From positions 34,076,766 to 34,140,765 of the forward strand of contig CM076147.1 of assembly GCA_038025085.1 (NCBI GenBank): DNA of 64,000 nucleotides, in the 5' to 3' direction. Positions 11,260 through 21,480 of the stretch are shown here, piece after piece. The notes under the pieces are model-generated. The model made no database searches and was not told the DNA's origin. It saw nothing but the letters and a program-made list of their open reading frames with translations. The first letter of the stretch is position 1, and each line of letters begins with the position of its first letter. Both the position numbers and the translations under genes were made by a program. Origin of the DNA: Tetragonia tetragonoides. Lineage: Eukaryota; Streptophyta; Magnoliopsida; Caryophyllales; Aizoaceae.

Positions 11260-13060
11260 CTTTAACCTTAGGAAGCTTAAGTTAGGGTTACATATAAAGC
11301 TTGTATCTATGTTTACTTTTGGTTGCTGTGCATTTAAAGGTCACTTTTTGATCAATATACTTATGCAGCAAAACTTGTAACCAATGCTTTCTAGGGCATT
11401 TCAATGAAAACTACTACAATTATTATGAATGACTTTAATCGGATTGAGTTGCATCTAAACTAGTGCTATAAATGAATGATATATTTTGTAAGTTTGTTAT
11501 GAATATTGCTTTGATATACTGAATTTGTATATTGAATTTCTAAAAAAGCTTCAATGAGTCTCGACTTTAATTCTTTGCTGGTAACATAATCTCAACTTTA
11601 AATTTACAGATGTGTTTTGGGGAGAGTTGTAAATGAATTCATCAAGAGTTTCAATGAATTCATACCAAAATTTCATTGAATTCAGAATAGAGTTTCAATG
11701 AATTTATACCAAAATTTCAATGAATTCAGAACAAAGTTTCAATGAATTTTTAACAAAGTTTCAATAAATCTCATGTCTCAAATTGAAAAAATGAAATCAT
11801 GAACATTTGACATACTGAATTTGATATACTGATTTTTGCCTATTTTCAAGATGAATTTAAACCTAAAAACCCAAAATGAATTCCATGTGGTATGCTAATG
11901 AATTTAAGTACTTATGAAAATGAATTAAAAGGGAAAAACCAATGAATTCTTTCTTAAAAAATAAGAGAATTCATTTTCAAGATGAATGCATTATTTTCAA
12001 GAAGAATTCAAAGATAAATCCAAATGAATTCAATCTGGTACATTGATAAATTTCGGTACTTAAGTAAATGAATTCAGAGCACTGGAGCAATAAATTCTGC
12101 ATAAAAAAGTAATAATCACAGATTGCTCTTTCTTCACTGTTTTTCCTATCAACTACTTAGTCGAGGTCACGCCACAATAATGCACAAATAGCGCAAACCT
12201 TAACAAATAAACAATAGTTTGATGACTTAGGCTAAATTGGAATGCATTATTTTCGAAAGCAAAAATAATTTTGTCTATTTTAAAGATGAATTCAAAGCTG
12301 AAATCCAAATGAATTCCATGTGCTATGATAATGAATTTAAGTACTTATGAAAATGAATTTAGAACAGAGTTTCAATGAATTCATACCAAAATTTCAATGA
12401 ATTCAGAATAAAGTTTCAATGAATTTTTAACAAAGTTTCAATAAATCTCATGTTTCAAATTGAAAAAATGAAATCACGGACATTTGACATACTGAATTTG
12501 ATATACTGATTTTTGCCTATTTTCAAGATGAATTTAAACCTAAAAAACCAAAATGAATTCCATGTGGTATGTTAATGAATTTAAGTACTTATGAAAATGA
12601 ATTAAAAGGGAAAAACCAATGAATTCTTTCTTAAAAAAATAAGAGAATTCATTTTCAAGATGAATGCATTATTTTCAAGAAGAATTCAAAGATAAATCCA
12701 AATGAATTCAATCTGGTACATTGATGAATTGCAGTACTTAAGTAAATGAATTCAGAGCACAGGAGCAATGAATTCTGCATAAAAAATCAATAATCACAGA
12801 TTGCTCTTTCTTCACTGTTTTCCCTATCAACTACTTAGTCGAGGTCGCGCCACAATAACGCACAAATAGCGCAAACCTTAACAAATAAACAATAGTTTGA
12901 TGACTTAGGCTAAATTGGAATGCATTATTTTCGAAAGCAAAAATAATTTTGTCTATTTTCAAGATGAATTCAAAGCTGAAATCCAAATGAATTCGATGTG
13001 CTATGCTGATGAATTTAATTACTTATGAAAATGAATTCAAATAAAAAGCAATGAATCATA
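11260..13060. repeat. AATGAATTC-rich spacer with a ~678-bp tandem duplication
   Basis: The blocks at about 11680-12355 and 12356-13030 are near-identical direct copies. For example, GATTGCTCTTTCTTCACTG is at 12121 and again at 12799, and TTGATATACTGATTTTTGCC at 11821 and 12498. Inside, words such as TTTCAATGAATTCA, TCCAAATGAATTC and TTCAAGATGAATT recur every 20-60 bases. AATGAATTCATT is palindromic, so hairpins are possible. No coding capacity is recognised. Confidence 0.7.
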
Positions 13061-13418
13061 GATTCTTCTTACATAAGTAAAAATGATGTTGATTCATTGC
13101 GACATATATAACAGATACAAGATAAACAAAACAAGAAAGATACTTTCATTGCATTTATTGAAAATTTACATCAAAAGACAAATGACAACAAAAAAAAATT
13201 CATTATCATTCAATACACAGCAAAAAAAAAGTAAAACGGATTCACTATACAGTTTAGTTAACTGCAAATCCCCTCAAAAAATGCTGTTGGACACTATAAC
13301 ACCAAAAAGCAACAAAAAATTTCGCATCCACCCCCCTCTAATCTTGCTCATACACTGGACCAGGCCAGGCATTTGCCTCACCGGGATGTTCCTCCAACCA
13401 AAGAAAAAGATGCCATAG

Positions 13419-14527
13419 TTATGGACATCCATTGCCTGTCTTGAAATCTGTTTGTATGACATAACTATGCCATACCAGGCCTTCCCACCTTTTCGCCACT
13501 TGCAGACATCGCTGCAGCGTCCGCATTGAACATCTTTTAAAAACATGCTGCTGCATGATTTTCTCAAGTTGTAAAAGCTTTGTTGCTCCCCCAACCCACG
13601 CCATCTTATTCCATTTCTTGGAAACTTTAGAAGCAGCAGAAAAATCCTCAGGGTCAAGTCGATGAAACACATCCGTCATCAGTATTTCTGACATTCCTGG
13701 GATGTCAGTAAAATCTCCAGTATCGCGATGTTCATCAAAAGTTGGTCTCCAGAGAGACATTCGTTGATGAGCTTCAAGCCCTAGCCGGTTGATCAAAGCA
13801 TCAATATCTACAGCACAAAAACAGTAAGACAAAAAAAGAAACAAAAATGAGTCATTAAATGTCTTATTAAAATGAATTTTACTACTTCTAACAGTGTAGC
13901 AGAACTTAGGAATGAAATTCAGAAAAATAACACCCTAAACAAAAAAAAAAGAGAACTATACAAACAATGAACTTTACCAAACCATTTGACCAAAAATATA
14001 TAACCTAATTCTAACAAACAACTAGCTAAACTGAAAAACACAACAAAAACAGCAACAACTTGAATTCAATTCAGAAAAATAAACTAAATCACAACTGGCG
14101 TTGTAGCGGAAACTTAACTATGTAATTCAGAAAAATAACCTAAATCAACAAGTACTTTAAAAAACAAATGAACTTTAACAACAATTTGCCAAACAAAAGA
14201 GCAACAACTTGATTCCAGTTCTGTCACAAAAACACAAATAACACTGTAGCAGAAAACTTAGCTATGCAACATTCACCAGAAATTAAATCAAAAAGTACTT
14301 TAAAACAATGAATCTTATGAACATTTAGACAATGTAAGCTACTGCTAACAAACAACTAGTAACACTAAAGCAAAAAACTTTTACACCAAACGCAAAACAC
14401 CACAAAAACAGAACAAAACCCACAAAAACACACAACAGACAAAAAAAAAAAAATACAAAAATAACTTGAAATAAACTAAAGGAAGACTAAAAATACCTTC
14501 AAACGGTCGTGAACCATCAACCTTCAT
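13419..14527 (-). CDS. F-box-like double-motif protein, copy A2 (139 aa, two exons, C-terminus frameshifted)
   Basis: Exon 1 is 14497-14527 (MKVDGSRPFE...) and exon 2 is 13419-13807. Donor GTATTT and acceptor GCTGTAG keep the frame, as in A1. Residues about 50-85 (EILMTDVFHRLDPEDF then ASKVSKKWNKMAW) and about 94-128 (QQHVFKRCSMRTLQ then QVAKRWEGLVWHSYV) form two F-box-like motifs. Relative to A1 the last part is out of frame: the A2 protein ends TDFKTGNGCP, while codons for the conserved WPGPVYEQD end survive in another frame at about 13339-13370. It is divergent from B2 (15350). Differences from A1 are spread over the gene, so the duplication is not brand new. The function is unproven. Confidence 0.55.
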
Positions 14528-14529
14528 CT

Positions 14530-15336
14530 TTGGATTCCAAAGGATTGCTCTGAACTTCTCTGCAAGAACCTCTAATCGCGCCAAAGGGTAAAGCGGTGCT
14601 GAGTTGGGTTTGTGTAAGAACGTTTGAACTGTACTTCTGAGCTAAGGGGCATGATCAATTGGGTTTATAAATAAGCTATTAGGGGCATGATGGTCATTTA
14701 ATGATGTCAAATTGCTCTCAAACCCAGTCAAGTTTTCTTCACCATTCATTTTCATTATGTCAAATCACTGTTAAAGTGTGATAATTTTATATGATTAAAA
14801 AACAGACAACTTAAGGCTATGAATTTTTCGTCCATTTCAATGAATATTAGAGATCAAAACCCATATTTGAAAACCCAAAAGCAAACCTGAGCACTACTCG
14901 TTAGACTCAACCCCAAAAAGAATCCTCTTCCATTTCCTCTTGTCAGGTATGTTTCTTCTACCTCTTCCTATTTCTTGTTTAGCATTTACTATCCATTTTT
15001 AGCAGCAGGTTAAATTTGTGTTTCATGTTTAGTAGCTCTTTTAATATTATAATATCTGTCAAATGCATGATTTTAGACTAATATCTGTTCCTAGTTGTTT
15101 ATAGTTCAACAAGTTTACCTCCTGTTTTGCTCACCTCTTGCTTACCATTCAAAAGAATGGAGTGTTTAAAGCAATGTTATACAAAAAAAAAAGGCACAAT
15201 TCATCATAACCCCCCTGTTAGGATTGTGAAAAATAGTAATGCAAGGCTATTTTTCAAAATTTGATTCAACATTTGATTTGATGTATGTTGCTTAGCACTG
15301 TACATTTTCTGTGTTGCTAACTAAACATCATTACAG
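14530..15336. promoter_or_regulatory. Divergent promoter region of A2/B2 and 5' intron of B2
   Basis: This is the shared upstream region of A2 (-) and B2 (+). TATTAGGGGCATGATGGTCA at about 14679 matches the corresponding site between A1 and B1. B2 has an untranslated first exon ending TTGTCAG at 14946 and an intron 14947-15336 (donor GTATGT, acceptor TTACAG), the same arrangement as in B1. No other gene is seen. Confidence 0.4.
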
Positions 15337-15349
15337 GATTAGCAAACAC

Positions 15350-15796
15350 ATGGCTTCACCTAGTGATCAAAAGAAAATGGCAAAAAGGAACGTAGAGGAG
15401 ATAGAAGGACTAGATGACCTTCTAACACAGCATATCTTCACAAAGTGTGACAAATTGACACTATGGAAGACGACTTGTTCATCAAAAAGACTGAAGTTGC
15501 TGGTTTGGGAATCTCGAGCCCTATTCCCTTTCAAGATGACAGAATTTGATGAACTTCTGACACGCCATGTCTTAACAAAACTTAACAATGATGACCTGAG
15601 AAGCGTTTCTAAGTTAAATAAAAAATGGTCTATGCTAGCTTGGCGCAGCAAATCAATCAAAGCCAACAGAGCTACGACTAACAGGCAAGCACTTGAAGCC
15701 GCTCAGAGGATTGAAGCCGGAGCTGCTAATGTAGCTTCAACTGCTTCTGTTGATTCAAACGAGCAAGAGTCCAATACCCTAGAGGACATTGACTAA
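15350..15796 (+). CDS. F-box-like double-motif protein, copy B2 (148 aa, intact)
   Basis: The first ATG lies 13 bases after a clear splice acceptor (15336). Two F-box-like repeats are visible: residues about 21-54 (LDDLLTQHIFTKCDKLTLWK ... LVWES) and about 65-100 (FDELLTRHVLTKL ... VSKLNKKWSMLAWRS). A basic linker and an acidic tail (EQESNTLEDID) follow. KKW and LVWES/LAWRS occur in both A and B proteins, so A and B are probably ancient paralogues now arranged head to head. No substrate-recognition domain is present. The reading frame is undamaged, unlike B1. A role as a small SCF adaptor or decoy would be speculation; an F-box-like fold is the most I can infer. Confidence 0.6.
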   Translation: MASPSDQKKMAKRNVEEIEGLDDLLTQHIFTKCDKLTLWKTTCSSKRLKLLVWESRALFPFKMTEFDELLTRHVLTKLNNDDLRSVSKLNKKWSMLAWRSKSIKANRATTNRQALEAAQRIEAGAANVASTASVDSNEQESNTLEDID

Positions 15797-15799
15797 AGG

Positions 15800-16390
15800 G
15801 ATAGAAAATCAAAAACCTTAAGGAAAGCTTAACTTAGGGTCACATGTGAAAAATTGACTTTTGCTTGTATCTGTGTTTACTTTTGGTTGGTATGCATATA
15901 AGGAGTGAATCTTGTACATGATTGTCACTTTTTGATCAATGTACTTATGCATGCTATAAATGAATGACATATTTTGTAAGTTTATTATGAATGCATTTCT
16001 TTATATCGAAAAATGAGTTATGACTATTGATTTCATATATTGAATTATATCCCATATGCTACATAAATTCATAGAGAAACATTAATGAAATCAACAAATC
16101 AAATGGATAAAATCTGCAATGAATTCACACCAAAGTTCAATAAATTCATCCCATAATTTCAATGAATTCATTCTAAAAAGTCAATGAATTCATCCATAAA
16201 AGGAATGAATTCAGAACAAAATGCATGTTTCCCAAACTGTGTCAAAAATGAAATCTCCATATCAAATGACAAAACAAAACTTTATCTCTAATCAAATGAA
16301 TTCGGACTAAGGAAGAATCAAGTGTTCTTTGAGCGAGTGAAACCTGATGATCAAAGCTGAAATACTAGCTATCAAAAGGATATGCTCAAC
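15800..16390. repeat. 3' flank of B2 and AATGAATTC-rich spacer
   Basis: The stretch has TTTCAATGAATTCATTC-type words at 16130-16220 and no recognised gene. The first ~170 bases resemble the 3' flank of B1 (ATGACTTTTTGATCAATNNACTTATGCA-like block in both), consistent with duplication of the whole divergent pair. Confidence 0.5.
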
Positions 16391-16399
16391 CAGAATTAC

Positions 16400-16960
16400 C
16401 AGTCAAATATCTCAAGGGTCCACTCTATATTCGGCCATGTAATTTTAGTATCAACCATATCTCCCATATCGGCCATGTATCAGGCGTATCGGTCAAGTAT
16501 CGGACTTGTATCGGTCGTATCAGTCATGTATCGGTCATTTAAAAAACAACATTACATAGTGAGATATCACGTATTGGCAACCTCAAAAATCGCTACGTCG
16601 CGGTCGATACGATACATCGCGCTCGATATTTAATACCCTGATATCAATATCATATCCTAGTGCACAAGATGACAGCGAGACTTAGAGCACGCAGGTCAGC
16701 TAAGAATCTTTCCTACGCAGCAAGATTACGATTGATCAAATCTGTATTGTTTGGGGTTCAGCCATCTTCTATCCCACCATTTGTGTTACCTCACAGTTTT
16801 GATTTGATTGCACTGTCCCCTGTAGATGTATGACATGAGGACAGGAGATAGAACGGATGCTGAAAAAGTGTAGAGGAAAATCTACTCGAGCAACAGATTT
16901 TAGAACTCGGTTTGCTGAGGTTGTATACAACATCTGGAATGGATTCCAAACTGTGAACGA
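16400..16960 (+). mobile_element. LINE reverse-transcriptase scrap and TATCGGTC mini-repeats
   Basis: At 16664-16780 the + strand encodes TARLRARRSAKNLSYAARLR followed by LIKSVLFGVQ, matching the conserved end of plant L1-type reverse transcriptases. A further piece near 16845-16955 reads EIERMLKKC ... TRFAEVVYNIW. The frame shifts between them, so it is dead. Just upstream, 16425-16630 is a cluster of TATCGGTC, GTATCGGAC and CGATACG words of unknown origin. The surrounding AATGAATT words are absent here. Confidence 0.55.
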
Positions 16961-16969
16961 ATTCATACT

Positions 16970-17380
16970 AAAAGTTCAATGAGTTCATACCAAAAGTTCA
17001 ATGAATTCATACCAAAGTTTCAATGAATTTATAACAAAGTTTAAATGAATCTCAAGTTTAATTTACAGATGTGTTTTCGAGGGAGTTGGATTCCCAACCA
17101 CATAACCAACGCCATCAATAGAAAATGAATTCAGGACTCATATAGATAAAAAATCAAAACTTTATTGCAATGAATTCTGGAACTTGATTGGATATACTCA
17201 ATTTGATATACTGAATTTCTACCAAATATAAAATGAATTCATACCAATATTTCAATGAATTCAGGACAAAATAATTGTTTCCAACTGTATCGAAATGAAG
17301 AACAAAAGATAACACTACAACCTCCAATCATATCACTTATACCACCTCAATCCAAACAAAAAAAGTATAAAAAACTAGTA
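16970..17380. repeat. AATGAATTC-rich spacer 3' of the transposase
   Basis: Words such as AAAGTTCAATGAATTCATAC recur at 16970-17045 and 17225-17265. A TTGATATACTGAATTT block matches the 11.8-kb and 12.5-kb spacers. No gene is seen. Confidence 0.5.
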
Positions 17381-17381
17381 G

Positions 17382-20300
17382 CTAGGCTCTATATCTTCTG
17401 TCTGCAACAACACAACTTCTAATCACCCACGAAGCAGCATATTTTTGATATGCACCAGGAAGTACTACGCTTGTCCTGTGCTTGATGCGTACTGTGTGGC
17501 CATAACACTTGATGCACCTCCTTGTGGATGAACCAAATATCCTTCCCCAGCATCTGATCAACAACATCCTGTATCCCTGCAAACAGTTAAGCAAATTCCA
17601 CTTTAGCACATAATCTAAGAAAAGCTTGAATAAAAACATAGAAACATATAACAAAAAATACCTTAACCGATTCTTGCACAGCTTGCTTTGTATGCATTCT
17701 TGCCCTTTTCACTGCAGCACCTTTCCGTCCCCTTATTGTCTTGCATATCTTATCCTTTGTGCTCATTCTCCTCGTGTTCCTTTCACCAACAGCTCTTTTA
17801 TCTTCAGGATTCTGTACTTTATTACTTGCACCTCCTGAATCTTCTTGATCATCACAGTTAATCGCAGTCCCAAATTCAGTTTGCACATTGTCTCTTATTT
17901 TCTGAAATCCTTCTTCACAATATTTTCTTGCCTTCTTATTACAGTCACTAACTGACATCAAGTTGCTAAACTTACGAACCATTTTTTTCCTCCAAAAAAT
18001 CGAAGCAGCAACCATACTATGCCATGGCTTCCTTCGTATTACCACAACATCATCAGCTTTCTTACACGCTTTCGTCCACCTGGGAAGGATGTACTGGTCT
18101 GGAATTTTCTTGACACACATAAGATTATAAATCCTCAAAAGATGATAACACAAAACGCCATTCTGAATGAAGCTGTTGCAACTGCATGAAGCAGTAAGCA
18201 CTTGAGAATCCACAACCACTTCATGTTGAAAAATCTCAGGACCTTCCCTCCACACATGATATATAAACTTCTCATCTACAACACCAGCGAATATTTGGCT
18301 GCAAGCTGCACCAGCCACGAACTGCTCTTCCAACATCCGATATGCACTCATTGTATAAACCTCTCTTGCATGAACTAACAAAGCCACATGATCAATGATC
18401 ATCTCTGGCCTCCCGTATTCATTTGAGTGAATGAATTTATTTTCATCGCTCCTCCAAGTATGAACGACATCACAAAAAAGGGAATAGAAGTCACATAAGC
18501 CTGTTGTTTTCCTTAGCCTGTGGCAGATAGCATGGTTAGTTGATTCACTTAGTTGCTATGACAAAATCCCAGCTGAAAAGTTCTCTTTTGAAAAAGCAGG
18601 GCACCATTTCTCCCTGTTAGAATAGAATTCCTTCATCCAGGGGTGATCTGCACAGTTGTATCTCTCAATCAACCTAACAGGAAGGAATTTCCCGAAAAAA
18701 CAGCAATGACTGTCAGAATAATATGCATTGAAAATTCATTAACTGATCAAACAAAAAGCCAATGAATACAACCAAAAAAACTACATACCTTGCCCAGTAA
18801 AAGTTGAATTCTGCAATTGTATCAACCCCTTTAATCAAGTGATCAAACAACTCAATGAATCCTGATTGGCTCCTCAACCACTTTATCTTGTCCCTTAAAT
18901 TCTTTGTGATATGCCAAGTGCAAAGCCTATGTGTTGAGGTGCGAAACTCTGTTCTTATCGTAGCTGCCATTGCTTTAGATTGATCAGTCATGATAGTCTT
19001 AGGAGCAACGTTGCCCATAGAGAGGAGGAACGTCTTGAACAACTAAACAAATGACTCAGTTCTTTCATTAATCATAAACCACACCCAAACATCACATTGT
19101 TGGTGTGATTGTTGATTCCAATAAAAGGCCCACAAATCATGTCATACTTGTTTGTACGATACGTAGTATCATGTATAACAAGATCACCAAACAACTCGTA
19201 ATCCAATCTCATTTGTTCATCACGCCAAAAAAAGCTACAAAGCCTTCCAGCATCATCACATTCAAAGTCAAAATAGAAGTCCTTTTCATTCTGCTCCCTT
19301 CTCTTGAATATTTCAATGAGTGTGTTAGCATCACCACCATCAAACCTCTTTGCATCATCTTGAACTAATGCATTATATACGTCATTGTTAGTAAAACCAA
19401 CCATTGGAGATCCTCCAGACTCTTGCTTCAACAACCTTATTGCATCAGCAATAGGTAACCCGCACTTTCTAAAAATTTTCAGAAAAGTCAATTGTTCCTT
19501 TCAAACACCTCTGTGAGATCTCATTAAATGTGCATGCTGCTCATGGGATAAAGGATGATTATGAATCATCACATGCTTAGTTACTGTACAAGTACCCCCT
19601 CTATCAACATAAAACTGAATATGCGCCTTGCATCCAATCCTTATAACTGATTTTGCATAACACCGATCAAGTTTCTTTGACTCATCCTTAAACTCTTCTT
19701 TCTGGCAGCAAAACTGCCTCATCAAAACAGTGTTATCTACTCTACGTCTTATCTTACTCTTCCGAGTACTAAAACCCTTGCACAATGCATAGTCATTGTA
19801 CCTTTCATAAGCCGCTTCCTCATTTTTCACAACTAAACCTAACAGCTCAGAAGTTTCAGCCTCTTTTACAATCATTCCAGAACCACCTAAAAAACATCAA
19901 CATATTCATTTACAAAAACATTGAATAAAAAGGAAAGAAAACAGCATTATGAATAGACATATCATCAACTAAAACACCATTTGCATTCATTACCAATATG
20001 AATTCATTTCCAAACTTGAAAAAAAGAGAAAAAGATCAATGAATTCAAGGAAATGAATTTTGAATTGAATTAATAATTAACAAGGGACAATTCATTCATT
20101 GACAACTAAAATTCATTACCTACATAATAACAATTCATTGCCTAAAACACAAAAAGTCAATAAATTAACAATTAGAATTTGTTCACTAACCAATGAATAG
20201 AAATGAATCAATACAACAACATTCATTTTTTAACCAACAGATCAATGAATTCATGTAAATGAATTTTCAATTATACAGTAGGTACACTAACAAATATCAA

Positions 20301-21051
20301 TTATAGAATCCAACAGGAATAAATGAATACATGGATCCAAACTTGAATTAGTAATTGACAAGGGAGAATTCATTCATTAACAACTAAAATTCATTACCTA
20401 CATAATAACAATTCATTGGCTAAACACAAAAAAAAAAAAAAAATCATTAAAAAATCATTAAAAAATCATTAACAATTTGAATTTATTCACTAACAAAGGA
20501 ATAGAAATTAGAATCACTACAATAGAATTCATTTTTAACCGACAAATCAATGAATTCAATGAATGAATTGTGAATTGCACAGTAAATTTATTACCTACTA
20601 ATAACAATTGATTGCTTAAAACACAAAAATTTATTACTAAAACGCATATCACAAAATTCATCTTTTAACCAATGAATATAAATCAGAATCACTACTACAG
20701 AATTCATCTTTTAAACAAACAGATATATGAATTCAATGAATGAATTTTGAATTGCACAGTAATTTTATTACCTACTATTAACAATTCATTGCTTAAAACA
20801 CAAAAGTTCATTACCAAAGCACATATCACAAATTCAAAAACCTTACATTACACACAAACAAATTCAGTAGAACATTGTAGAAGAACAACTTCAATTACTC
20901 TCAATTCAAAATGCATTCATCGAATTGAAAAAAAAAATACTCTTCCTTGCAGCTCAACTTTTTCTTCTTCAACTAGAGCAAATTCAACTTTTTCTTCTTC
21001 AACTGGAGCAGATTGAACTGGAATAGATGAAAATTCTGGTTCAACATCCAT
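17382..21051 (-). pseudogene. FAR1/MULE transposase with SWIM zinc finger, broken
   Basis: Reading on -: exon 1 is about 20941-21051 (MDVEPEFSSIPVQ, acidic); a ~1-kb intron; the main exon is about 17658-19886; the last exon is about 17382-17586. Domains in order: FAR1 DNA-binding (ERYNDYALCKGFSTRK ... HNHPLS, about 19550-19830); MULE transposase core with Asp in IHDTTYRTNKYD (about 19150) and Asp in TIMTDQSKAM (about 18985); SWIM finger CSCNSFIQNGVLCYH (about 18150-18200). Such enzymes cut and move MULEs and share ancestry with FAR1/FHY3. Lesions: stops at 19501-19503, 19043-19045 and 18556-18558, and a frameshift near 19077. The exon 1 splice is not clean in frame. It is therefore inactive as read. 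The AATTCATT-rich intron ties it to the rest of the element. Confidence 0.85.
19888..20940 (-). repeat. Transposase intron with mixed AATTCATT/AATGAATT words
   Basis: The intron holds repeated modules such as AAAATTCATTACCTACATAA (about 20110, 20390) and AATTCATTGCCTAAAACAC (about 20130, 20785), plus ATGAATTCAATGAATGAATT. Diverged ~170-200-bp copies can be followed (about 20090, 20370, 20570, 20750). Both orientations of the word occur, unlike the left arm. There is no gene. Confidence 0.55.
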
Positions 21052-21480
21052 AATCTATAGAAAAGAACATCAAATTCGCGATCAAAACATCAAAAAAAAA
21101 CTTCGCAAAAAGCACAAAAACCGCAAAATCCGAATCGCAAAGAAGAAAAACGAAAAAACAAGCACAAACTAGCCTTCAATGGAGCTCGAAATAGCAGCAG
21201 CTCGTCAATGGACAAAGAGGAGAGAGAAAATGAAAGAGGAGAGAGGAATTTGAACTCAACAATGGAGTTCTACAGAAAAAACCAGAGAGAAAACGAAAGA
21301 GGAGAGAGAAATTCAGTTATCTAGGTATTGGTGAAAAGTGCAAAGAAAAAAAAACGCGTTTCAAAACGTTACTTACCAAAACGACGCCGTTTTTAGCGCG
21401 CCAGCTCCACCACTCTCCATGGAGCTGGGGGCATATAAAAATTTGCGGTGTATGGGTGTTACAATTTCAGTTCGGTAATC
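21052..21480 (-). promoter_or_regulatory. Transposase upstream region and probable right end of the MULE
   Basis: This is purine-rich leader sequence on + (repeated GAGAGAGAAAA(T/C)GAAAGAGGAGAG at about 21220 and 21290), followed by a GC-richer stretch with ACGACGCCGTTTT. A hairpin-forming AGCTCCA...TGGAGCT pair lies at about 21406-21428. The AATGAATT words have ended. An exact terminus or TIR cannot be fixed without the left end. Confidence 0.35.

Larger units (their letters stand above)
1..21430. mobile_element. Putative giant Mutator-like element (MULE) with cargo genes, left end outside window
   Basis: A FAR1/SWIM MULE transposase (- strand, 17.4-21.05 kb), a ULP1-like protease pseudogene (+, to 7673) and two divergent pairs of F-box-like genes share one noncoding background. 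Introns, untranslated regions and spacers all carry dozens of AATGAATT or AATTCATT words, from base 1 to about 20.83 kb and not beyond. The solo LTR (3455-4873) and LINE scrap (about 16.4-16.96 kb) lack them, as expected for later insertions. ULP1-carrying MULEs (Kaonashi type) are known in plants; the F-box-like cargo is an inference from position. No terminal inverted repeat or target duplication could be checked because the left end is missing. The right end is placed loosely near 21.43 kb. It could instead be several adjacent MULEs of one family. Confidence 0.55.
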
